A stretch of 64,000 nt of DNA from Desulfococcaceae bacterium HSG9. Its GTDB lineage: Bacteria > Desulfobacterota > Desulfobacteria > Desulfobacterales > JAUCGF01. The stretch spans positions 1-64,000 of the forward strand of contig JAUCGF010000089.1 in assembly GCA_030378005.1 (NCBI GenBank), given 5' to 3'. Each line of letters opens with the position of its first letter. Position 1 is the first letter of the stretch. Below are positions 1 to 9,700 of this stretch, piece after piece. Position numbers and translations under genes: made by a program. Below the pieces are notes generated by a model that was not told the origin of the DNA, ran no database searches, and saw only the letters and a program-made list of their open reading frames with translations.

Positions 1-2
1 TG

Positions 3-530
3 CTTGAAAAAATCGGACGGCTACGACAAAAATATCCGAAGGCCTCGAAAGTGTATGAGATCACCGTGACACCTGATGGTGATCAATTGAATTCGAAGAC
101 CGAAGCCGGGGAGATTGTATGGAAAAAAAAGGCGCTGTATGATGCGCGAGTAAAATACGAAGGTTGTTATGTACTTCGGACCGATCTCGTGGAGCTGTCG
201 GATGAAGAGGTATGGAAGACGTATGTAATGCTGACCCGGATTGAAAGAGCGTTTCGGTGCTTGAAAACGAGTTTGGGTTTTCGACCGGTCTTTCATCAAC
301 TGGAAATGCGGTCGGATTTTCATCTGTTTATATCTGTGCCGGCATACCATATTCCGCATACGATAGAATCCAGGCTGCGTAGTCCTGGTGATCACCGATA
401 GTGGGAAACGATTCGAACTGTTCTTTCCACTCACCGACGTTTAACGATAGAATACAATTATGAAGAAGAGGAGATAATACGTCATGGACATATAGGCTGT
501 GCAGCTTACCGGAGACGGATCACAAAATAA
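3..530 (+). pseudogene. IS4/IS1634-like transposase, C-terminal remnant
   Basis: The reading frame enters from the left edge and encodes the end of a DDE transposase. The segment ...RIERAFRCLKTSLG.RPVFHQ followed by RSDFHLFIS and a hydrophobic stretch is the usual C-terminal block of IS1634-type IS4-superfamily enzymes, with the last catalytic Glu in the IERAF motif. The frame is stopped by TAG at 399-401. The same frame then continues for about 42 codons (WETIRTVLSTHRRLTIEYN...) to TAA at 528-530, which reads like the family's natural tail. A nonsense mutation has therefore probably truncated the protein. The 5' part lies outside the window, so the element may be broken elsewhere too. No terminal inverted repeat could be assigned. 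Confidence 0.72.
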
Positions 531-1344
531 TTTACCATCGATTAGGGCTGTCAGACCTGCCTCTCGGCAGGCGGTACACAATCGAAAATTTGCAGTGACG
601 AAAAAATTGGCCGGGGGGCCTGGACACCGGGACTTCGCAATTCTATATGGCGAACTTGGGATAGGTGAGGTATGCCCTGACAACTCAAAAAATTGATAAT
701 TAAGTGGTTGAATACCGGCATGTCGGGAAAATTTTCCTGATAAATTGAGATTGGAGTCCGTTTTTTTGAAAAAATTGAAATAGCGAGCAGAAAGAGGTAG
801 TTATTTTTGCTCTCTGTATAGCGATTGCAGTTTTTAGGTTTGATGATTTTTTACCAAAATGGAATTATGTTGCTGTTCCTGATAGAATTCAAAGTTTGGG
901 ATATAATTAAATCCTAATTCCTTAGCCTGGATTATTCATAAATTTTGCCACGAAGACATGAAGTCACGAAGAATATTGATGTTCTAAAGATTTTTATACA
1001 AAACATGGTTTTTTTCTCTACATTCATAAAAATCGCTTCCAAACCTGATATTTTCAATTCTTCGTGTCTTTGTGACTTCGTGGCTATGAATTATTTAGGT
1101 TAGACGGATTGACATTTTTTAGTCGTGATTGCCTAATCCAACCATTTTCGACAATTTTGTCGATAAAAAGCACGGATTGTCGAAAGCCTAAAAAGTAAAT
1201 TTTATGTAACACATTGATAATAAAGCTAAATGTGAAATCATTAGTAATGGCATGAAAATTGCTATTATAATGCTATAAAGAAGCGTTTTTTAACAAATCA
1301 TTGGCTTTTACCGCATTATATCTTGATTATGGATAAATGATAAC
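531..1344. other. Intergenic spacer with one inverted repeat, no convincing gene
   Basis: This AT-rich spacer separates the transposase relic from the metal-efflux locus. A short GC-rich palindrome (CCTGCC/GGCAGG) lies near 557-572 and a longer inverted repeat at 947-1084. A TATAAT-like hexamer at 1266-1271 is in a plausible place for a promoter of the gene at 1345, but no good -35 partner is visible. Short open frames here lack ribosome binding sites and family features. Confidence 0.6.
947..1084. repeat. Inverted repeat of CACGAAG-type arms
   Basis: Two 28-nt arms (947-974 and 1057-1084) are inverted copies of GCCACGAAG...CACGAAGAAT with about four mismatches, separated by about 80 bp. Each arm is itself made of repeated CACGAAG-like words. 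This looks like a dispersed intergenic palindrome, not part of the transposase. Confidence 0.7.
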
Positions 1345-1767
1345 ATGACAGTAAACAAAAGCAAATTTTTATCAATATTTTTTATTCTGCTTTTTATTTT
1401 AAGCCAGAATATTACAATGGCGCAGACCGAAATTTGTTCCCATGTCGCTGATTGTTCAAGCTGTATGCCTATGCCGATGGCACATGAATCCACATCACCT
1501 GCGCCTATCGATCACGATATGCCTCAATGCCCCGAAAATGACGATAACTCCTGTTGTGATTTTAAATGCTGCCCAGATAAGGCCCAATCCTATCCTCCTG
1601 TCTTATTAGGACATACAAATCATACAGATGCTTCAATTACCCTTTGCAACGCAAACATAGAATGTTTCAGAACTTTGTCGCCAGACTGTTTCCGTTTACA
1701 GCTTGTTAAAACACCTCCCGACCGATCCACGCCCATCTTTCTTCTCAACCTCACTATACGCTGTTGA
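1345..1767 (+). CDS. Exported Cys/Met/His-rich small protein of the metal-efflux locus
   Basis: A 140-aa protein with an N-terminal signal peptide or membrane segment (about residues 5-26, ending near MAQ). Its mature part is unusually rich in Cys, Met, His and Asp, with clusters CSHVADCSSCMPMPM, HDMPQC and CCDFKCC, as expected of a soft-metal ligand. Small exported proteins of this kind (CopL-like or DUF2946-like) often precede copper-resistance operons. Membership of those families is inferred from composition and position, not from a recognised domain. It lies about 290 bp upstream of the outer-membrane factor gene on the same strand, with a nested palindrome between. Role: probably periplasmic sensing or buffering of Cu/Ag. 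Confidence 0.6.
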   Translation: MTVNKSKFLSIFFILLFILSQNITMAQTEICSHVADCSSCMPMPMAHESTSPAPIDHDMPQCPENDDNSCCDFKCCPDKAQSYPPVLLGHTNHTDASITLCNANIECFRTLSPDCFRLQLVKTPPDRSTPIFLLNLTIRC

Positions 1768-1824
1768 TCCTATTCACGCATTTTCGGCCATGATCATCGT
1801 TTAGTTCAATCTGTTGAAAATTTC

Positions 1825-1958
1825 TCTCGCAAAGGCGCTAAGGAATGAGGACGAAGTAACTTCCCTATTTTCAGACGAGGAGTGCAAACTTCAGTTTGCA
1901 CTCCGGAACTAAGGGATAAATGAATCCCGATTTCTGCGGGCTTTGCGCCTTTGCGAGA
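1825..1958. repeat. Nested palindromic repeat
   Basis: Outer 14-nt inverted arms (1825-1838 and 1945-1958; TCTCGCAAAGGCGC) enclose a perfect 12-bp palindrome (1879-1890 / 1893-1904; GGAGTGCAAACT with a 2-nt loop). The inner GGAGTGC...GCACTCC family recurs at 16439-16535 and 35596-35628, and the outer CTTTGCGCCTTTGCG word recurs near 27655. One dispersed family appears to sit inside another. Confidence 0.75.
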
Positions 1959-2059
1959 TAAACAATGGCCGCCACAATTCTCAATTCCTATTATAGCTAC
2001 TTTTGAAGTTCAGCCTTTATTGTAAACCTCTATACTCGTATTGTGTAAAGGAACTGATA

Positions 2060-3424
2060 ATGAAGATATTAAAAATAACTGTTTCTTTCAAAGCCCTATA
2101 TGCGTACCATATTTGTAGCGTGTTGTTTATTTTGCTGATTGCTTTTAGCACTAATGTGTATGCCGCGTCTGAAAACGCATCTGCTGAACCGGTCGCCAAA
2201 TTCGCTTTGCCGGAAGAAAAGGTGAAGATCGGGGATATGCTTCGTTATGCTTACGAAAACAATCCGTCGATTCAGGCCGCGCGTCAGGGCTGGAAAGCTG
2301 TTTTAGAGAACTACCGGGTGGCCACAGGTTACCCTGATCCTCAAATCATGGTCACCTATTTCCCTCAGCCGATTGAAACGCGCTTAGGCCCGCAGGATTG
2401 GAATGCCAGCATTTCTCAAACGATCCCTTTTCCTGGGAAATTGCGTACAGCCGGTGATATGGTAAAAGCGGATGTACGCATTGCCCGTTTGAACTTAGAT
2501 AAAACGGTTCGTAATATTACGACGTCCATACTCGAATCATACTATGAATTAGGCTACATTCGGGAAGCCAAGCGGATTGCGGCTAAAAACAGCGATCTGT
2601 TGAAACTTCTCAGAAAAACAGGTGAAACCGCATACACCCAGAATCGGGCGGCTTTTGCCGATGTTGTCAAAGCGCAATCCCAGACTGCCCAATTGCGTTA
2701 TGATGCGCTTCTTTTAAATGAGTTGGAGCTAACTGAAAGCACCCGGCTCAACGGCTTTTTAAACCGATCTCCGGATGCGCCTATCGGCCTTATGGAGATG
2801 ACGCCGTTTCAACCTGTTGCTTACAAACTGGAAGATATTTACCGACTATCTGAGGAAGGCCAGGAAGAAATCCGGATTGCGGCGATTAAAGAGGAAAAAG
2901 CTGAACTAAAGGCCGAATTGGCCCGCTATCAAAATTTACCCCATTTTAAAATGGGTCTTTTTTATGCTTCTATCGGAAATCCCGATTACGCAACCATGCC
3001 GGACGAACCCGGACGCGATGCCATCGGGGTTCAGTTCGGCATGACGATTCCGCTATGGCTGGGCAAAAACAGCGGACGCAAACAAAGCGCTCTTGCCGCC
3101 ACGGAAAAAGCCAAAGCTCTCAAAACCGCGCGGATTATCGAAACCCGGACAAATATCCGCAATCTGTTTTTCCGTTTGCAAAATTCGCAAAGACTTATCG
3201 CCCTTTATCAAGATGAGATGTTGCCCCAAGCGGTGAACGCTATGGAAACGGCGGAAACCTGGTTCCGTGAGGGTGAAGGCAGTTTTACTGATTTTGTCGA
3301 AACCCAATCAGCGTTATATAATTTTGAACTCTCCTTAGCCCGCGCTTATGCAGACTATGGCAAACACCTTTCCCGTCTTGAAAAGCTGTGCGGAAAGCGC
3401 CTGACTGTAAAGGAGGAAAAATGA
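2060..3424 (+). CDS. TolC-family outer-membrane efflux protein (first of two)
   Basis: A 454-aa outer-membrane factor that should form the exit duct of the RND pump encoded downstream. The start at ATG 2060 is preferred over the upstream in-frame TTG at 2003 because AAAGGA lies 7-8 nt before it and the product then begins with a clean signal peptide (about 35 residues, ending NVYA). The body shows the duplicated helical pattern of CusC/CzcC-type proteins: long amphipathic coiled-coil helices with NPSIQAARQGWKA near the start, SQTIPFPGKL, and a second half with GMTIPLWLGK. Length is normal for the family. The stop overlaps the next start by 4 nt (ATGA), so the two are translationally coupled. 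CusC- or CzcC-like function is inferred from the neighbouring pump. Confidence 0.85.
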   Translation: MKILKITVSFKALYAYHICSVLFILLIAFSTNVYAASENASAEPVAKFALPEEKVKIGDMLRYAYENNPSIQAARQGWKAVLENYRVATGYPDPQIMVTYFPQPIETRLGPQDWNASISQTIPFPGKLRTAGDMVKADVRIARLNLDKTVRNITTSILESYYELGYIREAKRIAAKNSDLLKLLRKTGETAYTQNRAAFADVVKAQSQTAQLRYDALLLNELELTESTRLNGFLNRSPDAPIGLMEMTPFQPVAYKLEDIYRLSEEGQEEIRIAAIKEEKAELKAELARYQNLPHFKMGLFYASIGNPDYATMPDEPGRDAIGVQFGMTIPLWLGKNSGRKQSALAATEKAKALKTARIIETRTNIRNLFFRLQNSQRLIALYQDEMLPQAVNAMETAETWFREGEGSFTDFVETQSALYNFELSLARAYADYGKHLSRLEKLCGKRLTVKEEK

Positions 3425-5001
3425 ATCGCCACACTTTGATTTACATCCTTATTTTCAGCCTGATGATTACACTATTTACTTCTTATGTTCATGCGAATTA
3501 TCAAAAAATGCGCGAGGAATTTGAAGATTACGCACCGACCCCCTATTTCACCTCCCATCAGCGCGGTACCGACCAATTTGTTAAGGCAAAATCTTCGGGA
3601 ACTTCTGATTTCACACTGGCAAAAGAGAACATCCGTAAGGCTCAGACGAATTGGAAACGATCTTTATTAGAGAACACCGAGTCAGGCAACACCGGAAATG
3701 ACACTGCTTTTATCCGGATCACACCGGCACGAATGAAAAAATATCGTGAGATAGCTTCTGGTGACGATTCGATAAAGCGTGTCCTTCAAGCGCCATTTTC
3801 ATTAGAAGCTCTGGAAGCGCTAACGCTTCTTCGCAATCCGGGCGTTAAAGCACAAGAAAACCATCTTAAAGCAGCCATTGAAACATTCGGCCAGGCATCT
3901 GACTTGGATGATATTTTGCGTCAATACAGCGCTTTTACGGAAGGTTTGATGCCCGGTGTCGGCCCGATGAAGGGCAAGGAACCGGTTAAAGCCAAATTTC
4001 CATTTCCCGCTGTTTTGGCTCTCAAAGGCCAAATAGCGCAGCAGGAGGTCAAAGCCGCCAGCGAATATCTTGAATCAGTTCGTCGCGATACAGTCACAAA
4101 GGCTCGTAAAACCTTTTGGAATCTTGTTTTTATCCGCAAATCTCGGCTGATTACGCGTGAAACCGTCGATTTTTTGCAACAATTAGAAACTGTTGCAACC
4201 ACGCGTTACAAAGCGGGCAAAACAAGTTTTCAAGATGTTATCAAAGTGGAAATAAGACGCAAAATTTTAGAAGAAACCTTGCCGACTCTCCGGGAAAAAC
4301 AGCTTAATTTGGAATTAAAAATTCTCCAACTGGTCAATTTATCTCCCCACGTTAGGTTAGGAGAGCCGAAAATACAGGAACCTCAGTGGGAAACGCCCTC
4401 GCTTGAATCGCTTTATAAACTGGCACTGGAAAGGCGCCAGGAACTTCGCCGTATGCGGGCAATGGTTGGAAAAATGGAACGCATGACCGCAATGGTTGAA
4501 ATTATGATTTTACCCCAATATACGATGAATTTTTCGGTTTACAATGACGAAGCGGCAATCCAAACCGGGTCAATTGCAATGAAAGAGACGTTCGCCGCAT
4601 CTGTTCCGGCTTCAAGAGGTGCCGGATTGCCGAAAAAACCCTGGTACGGAACTGGCAATGCGTTTCTTCGCCAAACCAAACAAAAACTGATGGCGTTAAA
4701 GAATGAACTCAATAACGCCGAAAAATCGACTGCTGCAATGGTTCAAAAAGCCTGGTACAAGACCGACCAAGCCAAACGAGAGGCCAGGTTGTATCGTGAT
4801 ACGGTTGTCGGTCTGGCGCGTTCCGCTCTGGATGTATCCACCCGCGGCTACGAGTCAGGCCGGGTTTCTTTTGCTGACGTGATCGGTTCTCATACCGACT
4901 GGCTCAAGGCACGTCTGGCATTGGCGCGTAAACTTAGCGATATTGGTGTTGCCAGAGCTGAGTTGGCGCGAACCGTTGGAAGCGATTTAAACATTCAATA
5001 G
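3421..5001 (+). CDS. TolC-like outer-membrane factor (second of two)
   Basis: A 526-aa exported protein. The start is the ATG overlapping the previous stop, with AAGGAGG 5-6 nt upstream. An N-terminal hydrophobic signal (about residues 5-24) is followed by about 100 poorly conserved residues. The remainder is a long helical protein with the TolC signature pattern: LTLLRNPGVKAQENHLKAAI, later QKAWYKTDQAKREARLYRDT, and RGYESGRVSFADVIGSHTDW. It is unusual to find two different outer-membrane factors in tandem before one adaptor/pump pair. They may form alternative ducts, or this one may have become a periplasmic accessory. Family assignment is good; the division of labour is unknown. Confidence 0.75.
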   Translation: MNRHTLIYILIFSLMITLFTSYVHANYQKMREEFEDYAPTPYFTSHQRGTDQFVKAKSSGTSDFTLAKENIRKAQTNWKRSLLENTESGNTGNDTAFIRITPARMKKYREIASGDDSIKRVLQAPFSLEALEALTLLRNPGVKAQENHLKAAIETFGQASDLDDILRQYSAFTEGLMPGVGPMKGKEPVKAKFPFPAVLALKGQIAQQEVKAASEYLESVRRDTVTKARKTFWNLVFIRKSRLITRETVDFLQQLETVATTRYKAGKTSFQDVIKVEIRRKILEETLPTLREKQLNLELKILQLVNLSPHVRLGEPKIQEPQWETPSLESLYKLALERRQELRRMRAMVGKMERMTAMVEIMILPQYTMNFSVYNDEAAIQTGSIAMKETFAASVPASRGAGLPKKPWYGTGNAFLRQTKQKLMALKNELNNAEKSTAAMVQKAWYKTDQAKREARLYRDTVVGLARSALDVSTRGYESGRVSFADVIGSHTDWLKARLALARKLSDIGVARAELARTVGSDLNIQ

Positions 5002-5044
5002 ATCGAAAAGTTTTTGAAAGGTGACGAACGGCATGTCTGTTTTC

Positions 5045-5200
5045 AGCTCCGTAGGAGCGGCATATTTGTAGAATCCGAATCCTCAGTGTCAGCTAAGTCC
5101 CATAGGGACGGCATATTCCGATGCGGACATGCCGTCCCTATGGGACTCAAAAAGGGGACGGGGTTGACATCTGCTACAAACATGTCGCTCCTACGGAGCT
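5045..5200. repeat. Nested palindromic repeat in the efflux operon
   Basis: Outer 27-nt inverted arms (5045-5071 and 5174-5200, beginning AGCTCCGTAGGAGC) enclose a second inverted pair of 19-nt arms (5096-5114 and 5129-5147, AGTCCCATAGGGACGGCAT, exact). The two pairs belong to different sequence families. The structure fills most of the 318-bp gap between the second outer-membrane factor and the adaptor gene, and could affect read-through or mRNA stability. Confidence 0.8.
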
Positions 5201-5319
5201 TTTAAAGAACTTTTCGATAAGACTAATATCGAAGTTTGAAGCGTTTGAGATTTATGGCTTTTCTGAGGATAACTTCAAACTTTACACTTCAAACTTGAAA
5301 CTTGAAAAAGGTGGCAATT

Positions 5320-6729
5320 ATGAATGATACGACTCAATCTAAAAAAACGTCTTTCCCTTTTAAAGCAGTCGTTTTAACGATCATCGGCACCCTTGCGCTG
5401 ACCGGCGCGGGCATCTGGTTTTCCGGATGGCGGTTGCTGCCCGGCAACGCAACGAATTCTACCGGAAGCACACCGAATCTGTCTGCTGATATTGCTCCGG
5501 TAAAACTCTACACCTGCGGAATGCATCCCCAAATTCTCAGTGAAGAACCCGGTGATTGTCCGATCTGCGGGATGAAACTCACTCCAAAACGAGATACGGG
5601 TTCGGAAGGCGACAATATTAACGGGGTTAATATTAAAATCGATCCGGTGACTCAGCAAAATATGGGTATGCGCACCGCTTCTGTTGAAAAAGGCCCTTTG
5701 AAGCATACGATTCGTACTTACGGGCATATCACGTATGACGAAACCCGCACGGCCCAGATCAGTCCCAAATTCAGCGGCTGGTTTGAAAAATTGTATGCCG
5801 ATTTTACCGGCCGATTCGTCAAAAAAGGAGACCCGCTGTTTGATATATATTCTCCCGAACTTTTGGCGGCTCAAGAAGAATATCTCATCGCTTTGCGCAC
5901 GGCCAAAGGGAGAAAAGAGATGCTGGACTCCGCACGCCGCCGACTTTCCTATTTTGACGTGGGTGCGGATGAAATTCGGGCAATTGAAAAATCCGGCACT
6001 GTGAAAAAAATCGTAACGATTCGCTCGCCGTTCACAGGCGTGATCACTCATAAAAATGCGGTGAATGGCGGTTTTGTCAAACCCGGAACCGTCATTTACA
6101 AAATTGCCGATCTGTCGCGGGTCTGGGTTGAAGCGCATGTCTATGAATACGAACTCAGCCGGATCGCTTTGGGACAGGATGCCGAAATGACGCTTCCCTA
6201 CCTGCCAGGCAAGATTTATTCCGGCAAGGTGGCCTATATCTACCCCTATCTTCAGCAGAAAACCCGTGATGTTGTTATTCGTCTGGAATTTGAAAACCCG
6301 GAATTCAAGCTCAAGCCGGATATGTATGCGGATGTCCATATCAAGAGCGTATCCCCTGAACCGGGGTTGATCATTCCTTCGGAAGCGGTGATTCGTTCCG
6401 GTGAGCGCAATGTGGTTTTCGTAACACGGGAAGAGAACAAATTCAAAGCTTGCGAAGTCACTCTCGGCATGGCCTTAGACGACGGCATGCAAGAGATTCT
6501 GGCCGGACTTAAACAAGATGATCGGGTGGTGACTTCAGGCCAATTCCTCCTTGATTCGGAGTCCAAGCTGAAAGAAGCGGTGCAAAAAATGATGGATATA
6601 CGCAAGGGCGCAGGCAAAGCCCAAAGCGGCTCGGCCCCAAGTGGCTCGGATGGAGATGACGATTTTTTCGATGATATGGAATCCGAAGATGATTTTTTCA
6701 AAGATATGGAAAGCGAGGCCCGGCAATGA
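5320..6729 (+). CDS. cusB: RND efflux periplasmic adaptor with heavy-metal-binding domain (CusB-like)
   Basis: A 469-aa membrane-fusion protein linking the inner-membrane pump to the outer-membrane duct. ATG 5320 is chosen over TTG 5302 because AAAGGTGG precedes it. Order of features: N-terminal membrane anchor (about residues 15-40); a short heavy-metal-binding domain (YTCGMHPQILSEEPG, then CPICGMKL) at about 65-95; then the HlyD/CusB core with barrel-sandwich hybrid (ISPKFSGWFEKLYADFTG), a helical hairpin, and beta-barrel/membrane-proximal regions. An odd acidic Phe/Asp tail (DDDFFDDMESEDDFFKDMES) contains an internal near-duplication. The stop overlaps the pump start by 4 nt (ATGA). The metal-binding domain and the pump's methionines point to Cu(I)/Ag(I). 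Confidence 0.88.
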   Translation: MNDTTQSKKTSFPFKAVVLTIIGTLALTGAGIWFSGWRLLPGNATNSTGSTPNLSADIAPVKLYTCGMHPQILSEEPGDCPICGMKLTPKRDTGSEGDNINGVNIKIDPVTQQNMGMRTASVEKGPLKHTIRTYGHITYDETRTAQISPKFSGWFEKLYADFTGRFVKKGDPLFDIYSPELLAAQEEYLIALRTAKGRKEMLDSARRRLSYFDVGADEIRAIEKSGTVKKIVTIRSPFTGVITHKNAVNGGFVKPGTVIYKIADLSRVWVEAHVYEYELSRIALGQDAEMTLPYLPGKIYSGKVAYIYPYLQQKTRDVVIRLEFENPEFKLKPDMYADVHIKSVSPEPGLIIPSEAVIRSGERNVVFVTREENKFKACEVTLGMALDDGMQEILAGLKQDDRVVTSGQFLLDSESKLKEAVQKMMDIRKGAGKAQSGSAPSGSDGDDDFFDDMESEDDFFKDMESEARQ

Positions 6730-9700
6730 TCGAAAAAATAATCGAATGGTCTGTCAAAAACAAATTTATGGTTGTTCTGGCCTGCCTGTTCACCGTTGTC
6801 GGCGGTGTGCTGGCAATGCGAAATATGCCGTTAGATGCCATTCCCGATCTTTCGGATGTGCAAGTGATCATCTATACCGAATATCCGGGACAGGCGCCGC
6901 GAGTTGTGGAAGACCAGGTTACGTATCCGCTCACAACCGCCATGTTAAGTGTGCCTTTTGCTAAAAATGTGCGTGGCTACTCTTTTTTCGGGATTTCCTT
7001 TGTATATATCATTTTTGAAGACGGCACCGACCTGTATTGGGCGCGTTCCCGTGTTCTGGAATACCTGAATTTTGTTTCAGGAAGACTGCCTCTGGGAATT
7101 ACGCCCAGTCTCGGCCCGGATGCCACCGGAGTAGGATGGGTGTATGAATATATTCTCAAAGATACGACCGGAAAATACGATCTTCAACAACTCAGAAGCT
7201 TGCAGGACTGGTACATCCGTTATGAGCTGACGGCTGTTCACGGCGTTTCCGAAGTGGCCGGCATCGGCGGTTTTGTCAAGCAATATCAGGTGGAAGTCGA
7301 TCCCAACAAACTGCTGGCCTATAATTTGTCTGTGCGGAAAATCAGACGCGCCATCCAGCGATCCAACAACGATGTGGGCGGCAAACTGATCGAAATGGGT
7401 GAGACCGAGTTTATGGTGCGCGGACTCGGATATATCCGTTCGCTTCAGGATTTGGAAAATATCGCGGTCGGGATTGATAAGATGGGCACGCCTGTTCTGC
7501 TTAAAAGCATTGCCAATATTCAAATCGGGCCTGAACTGCGCCGGGGAATTTTGGAATGGAACGGTGAAGGCGAAGTCGTGGGCGGCATTGTGGTGATGCG
7601 CTACGGCGAGAACGCGCTGGAGGTGATCCGCGCGGTCAAAGCAAAGTTAAAAGAGCTGGAAAAAGGGCTGCCAGAGGGCGTCACCATCGAAATGGGCTAT
7701 GATCGCGCCAATCTCATTCAAAGAGCGGTACGTAACCTTACAGGCAAACTCTTGGAAGAGATGGCGGTGGTCGCCCTTATCTGCATTATTTTTCTTCTCC
7801 ACCTGCGGTCCGCTTTTGTAACGATTTTCACATTACCTGTGGGCATTTTAATCTCTTTTATGATTATGTATTTTCTGGGCATCAATGCCAATATTATGAG
7901 CCTGGGAGGCATCGCCATCGCCATTGGCGTGATGGTGGATGCTTCGGTCGTTTTGGTGGAAAACGCCCACAAACATCTGGAAAAAGATCGCGGCAAAAAA
8001 CCCCATACGGAGATTATCATGGCCGCGTCCAAAGAGGTCGGGCCGGCCCTTTTTTACAGCCTGCTGATAATCACGGTTTCGTTTTTACCGGTGTTTTCGC
8101 TTGAGGAACAATCCGGCCGTCTGTTCAAACCTCTGGCTTACACCAAAACTTTTGCCATGGCCGCTTCGTCCGTGCTGGCTATTACCGTGATCCCGGTGCT
8201 GATGACATTTTTTATCCGGGAAGCGCCTATTTCCGCGGATATTTCTCGCAAACGCCGGTGGTTGCTTCGGGTTATCGTTATCGCAGGACCGGCGCTGCTT
8301 GTGACGGTTGCCGGCCTGCTGGGATTTGATTTGCCTGATTACAGTTTGGCGGCGGCTCTGGGGCTGTCGGTATTTATCCTTGTATGTCTCATCCGGCAGA
8401 AAATCATTCCTGAAAAGCGGAATCCGCTCAGTCGCTTTTTTATCCGGATTTATATGCCGTTAATCCGGTTGGTGCTGGAATGGCGCAAGACTGTTTTGCT
8501 GCTTGCTTTGGTCGTTCTGACCGCGACCTGGTATCCCGCTTCAAAATTAGGCAGCGAATTTATGCCGCCGTTGAATGAAGGCGATCTGCTTTACATGCCC
8601 ACAACCCTTCCGGGCATCTCAATCACCAAGGCCAAGGAACTGCTTCAACAGACCGATAAGATTATTCAGCGTTTTCCGGAAGTGCGCCACACTCTTGGAA
8701 AGATCGGACGGGCCGAAACCGCCACCGACCCTGCGCCGCTGTCCATGATCGAAACCACGATTATGCTGCGCCCTCAAGCGGAATATGAGATGGTACGCAC
8801 TGACCGTTTTTTCTCGCACTGGCCGGGCTGGCTCAAAGGACCGCTCACATGGATATGGCCGGAAGTCACACGGGGTAAAATCATCCACGAATGGCGTAAG
8901 AAAAAAATCAAGCGTTTTTTCTCGGATTGGCCCGATTGGCTTAAAACACATCTCACGCGGATATGGCCTGAAGAGCGTTATATCACGATTGATGAACTGG
9001 CCGAAGACCTTGACCGCGCCATTCAATTTCCGGGACTGACCAATGCCTGGACCATGCCGATCCGAACCCGCATCGACATGCTTTCCACGGGTATCAAAAC
9101 GCCGGTGGGAATCAAACTCATGGGGCCTGATTTGGATGTGTTGTCCGAATTGGGCGCTCGCTTCGAAGCGGTGATTCAGGATGTTCCCGGAACGCTTTCA
9201 GCCTATTCGGAACGCGTGACCGGCGGAAACTACCTTGATTTCAATATCAAACGTGAACATATCGCCCGCTACGGCCTGACGGTCGGCGATGTGCAAGACG
9301 TCATTATGACAGCCATCGGCGGCATGAATGTCACTTATACGACCGAGGGGCTGGAACGCTATCCGGTCAACCTGCGCTACAACCGTGAACTCAGGGACAA
9401 TATCGAGCGCCTTAAACGGGTTCTGATACCTGCGCCTACCGGCGCTCAAGTGCCGCTGGCGCAACTGGCCGATTTTTCAATTCACAAAGGACCGGCAGGC
9501 ATCAAAAGTGAAAATTCACGCCTGACCGCATGGATATATGTTGATATCAAGGGAGTTGATGTCGGGTCTTTTGTTAAAAATGCTAAGGCGACTGTAGATC
9601 GGGAGATTGATATCCCCACAGGTTATTCGGTGGTGTGGTCAGGTCAATTTGAGTACATGGAGAAAGCACGCAAAACTTTGAATGTTATCATTCCCATGAC

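Noticed and set aside
499-696. 65-codon + strand frame after the transposase relic
   Set aside because: No ribosome binding site or recognised family; probably insertion-element end sequence.
5374-6339. 321-codon open frame on the minus strand
   Set aside because: It is entirely antisense to the CusB-like gene, has no family features or ribosome binding site, and follows from that gene's codon bias.
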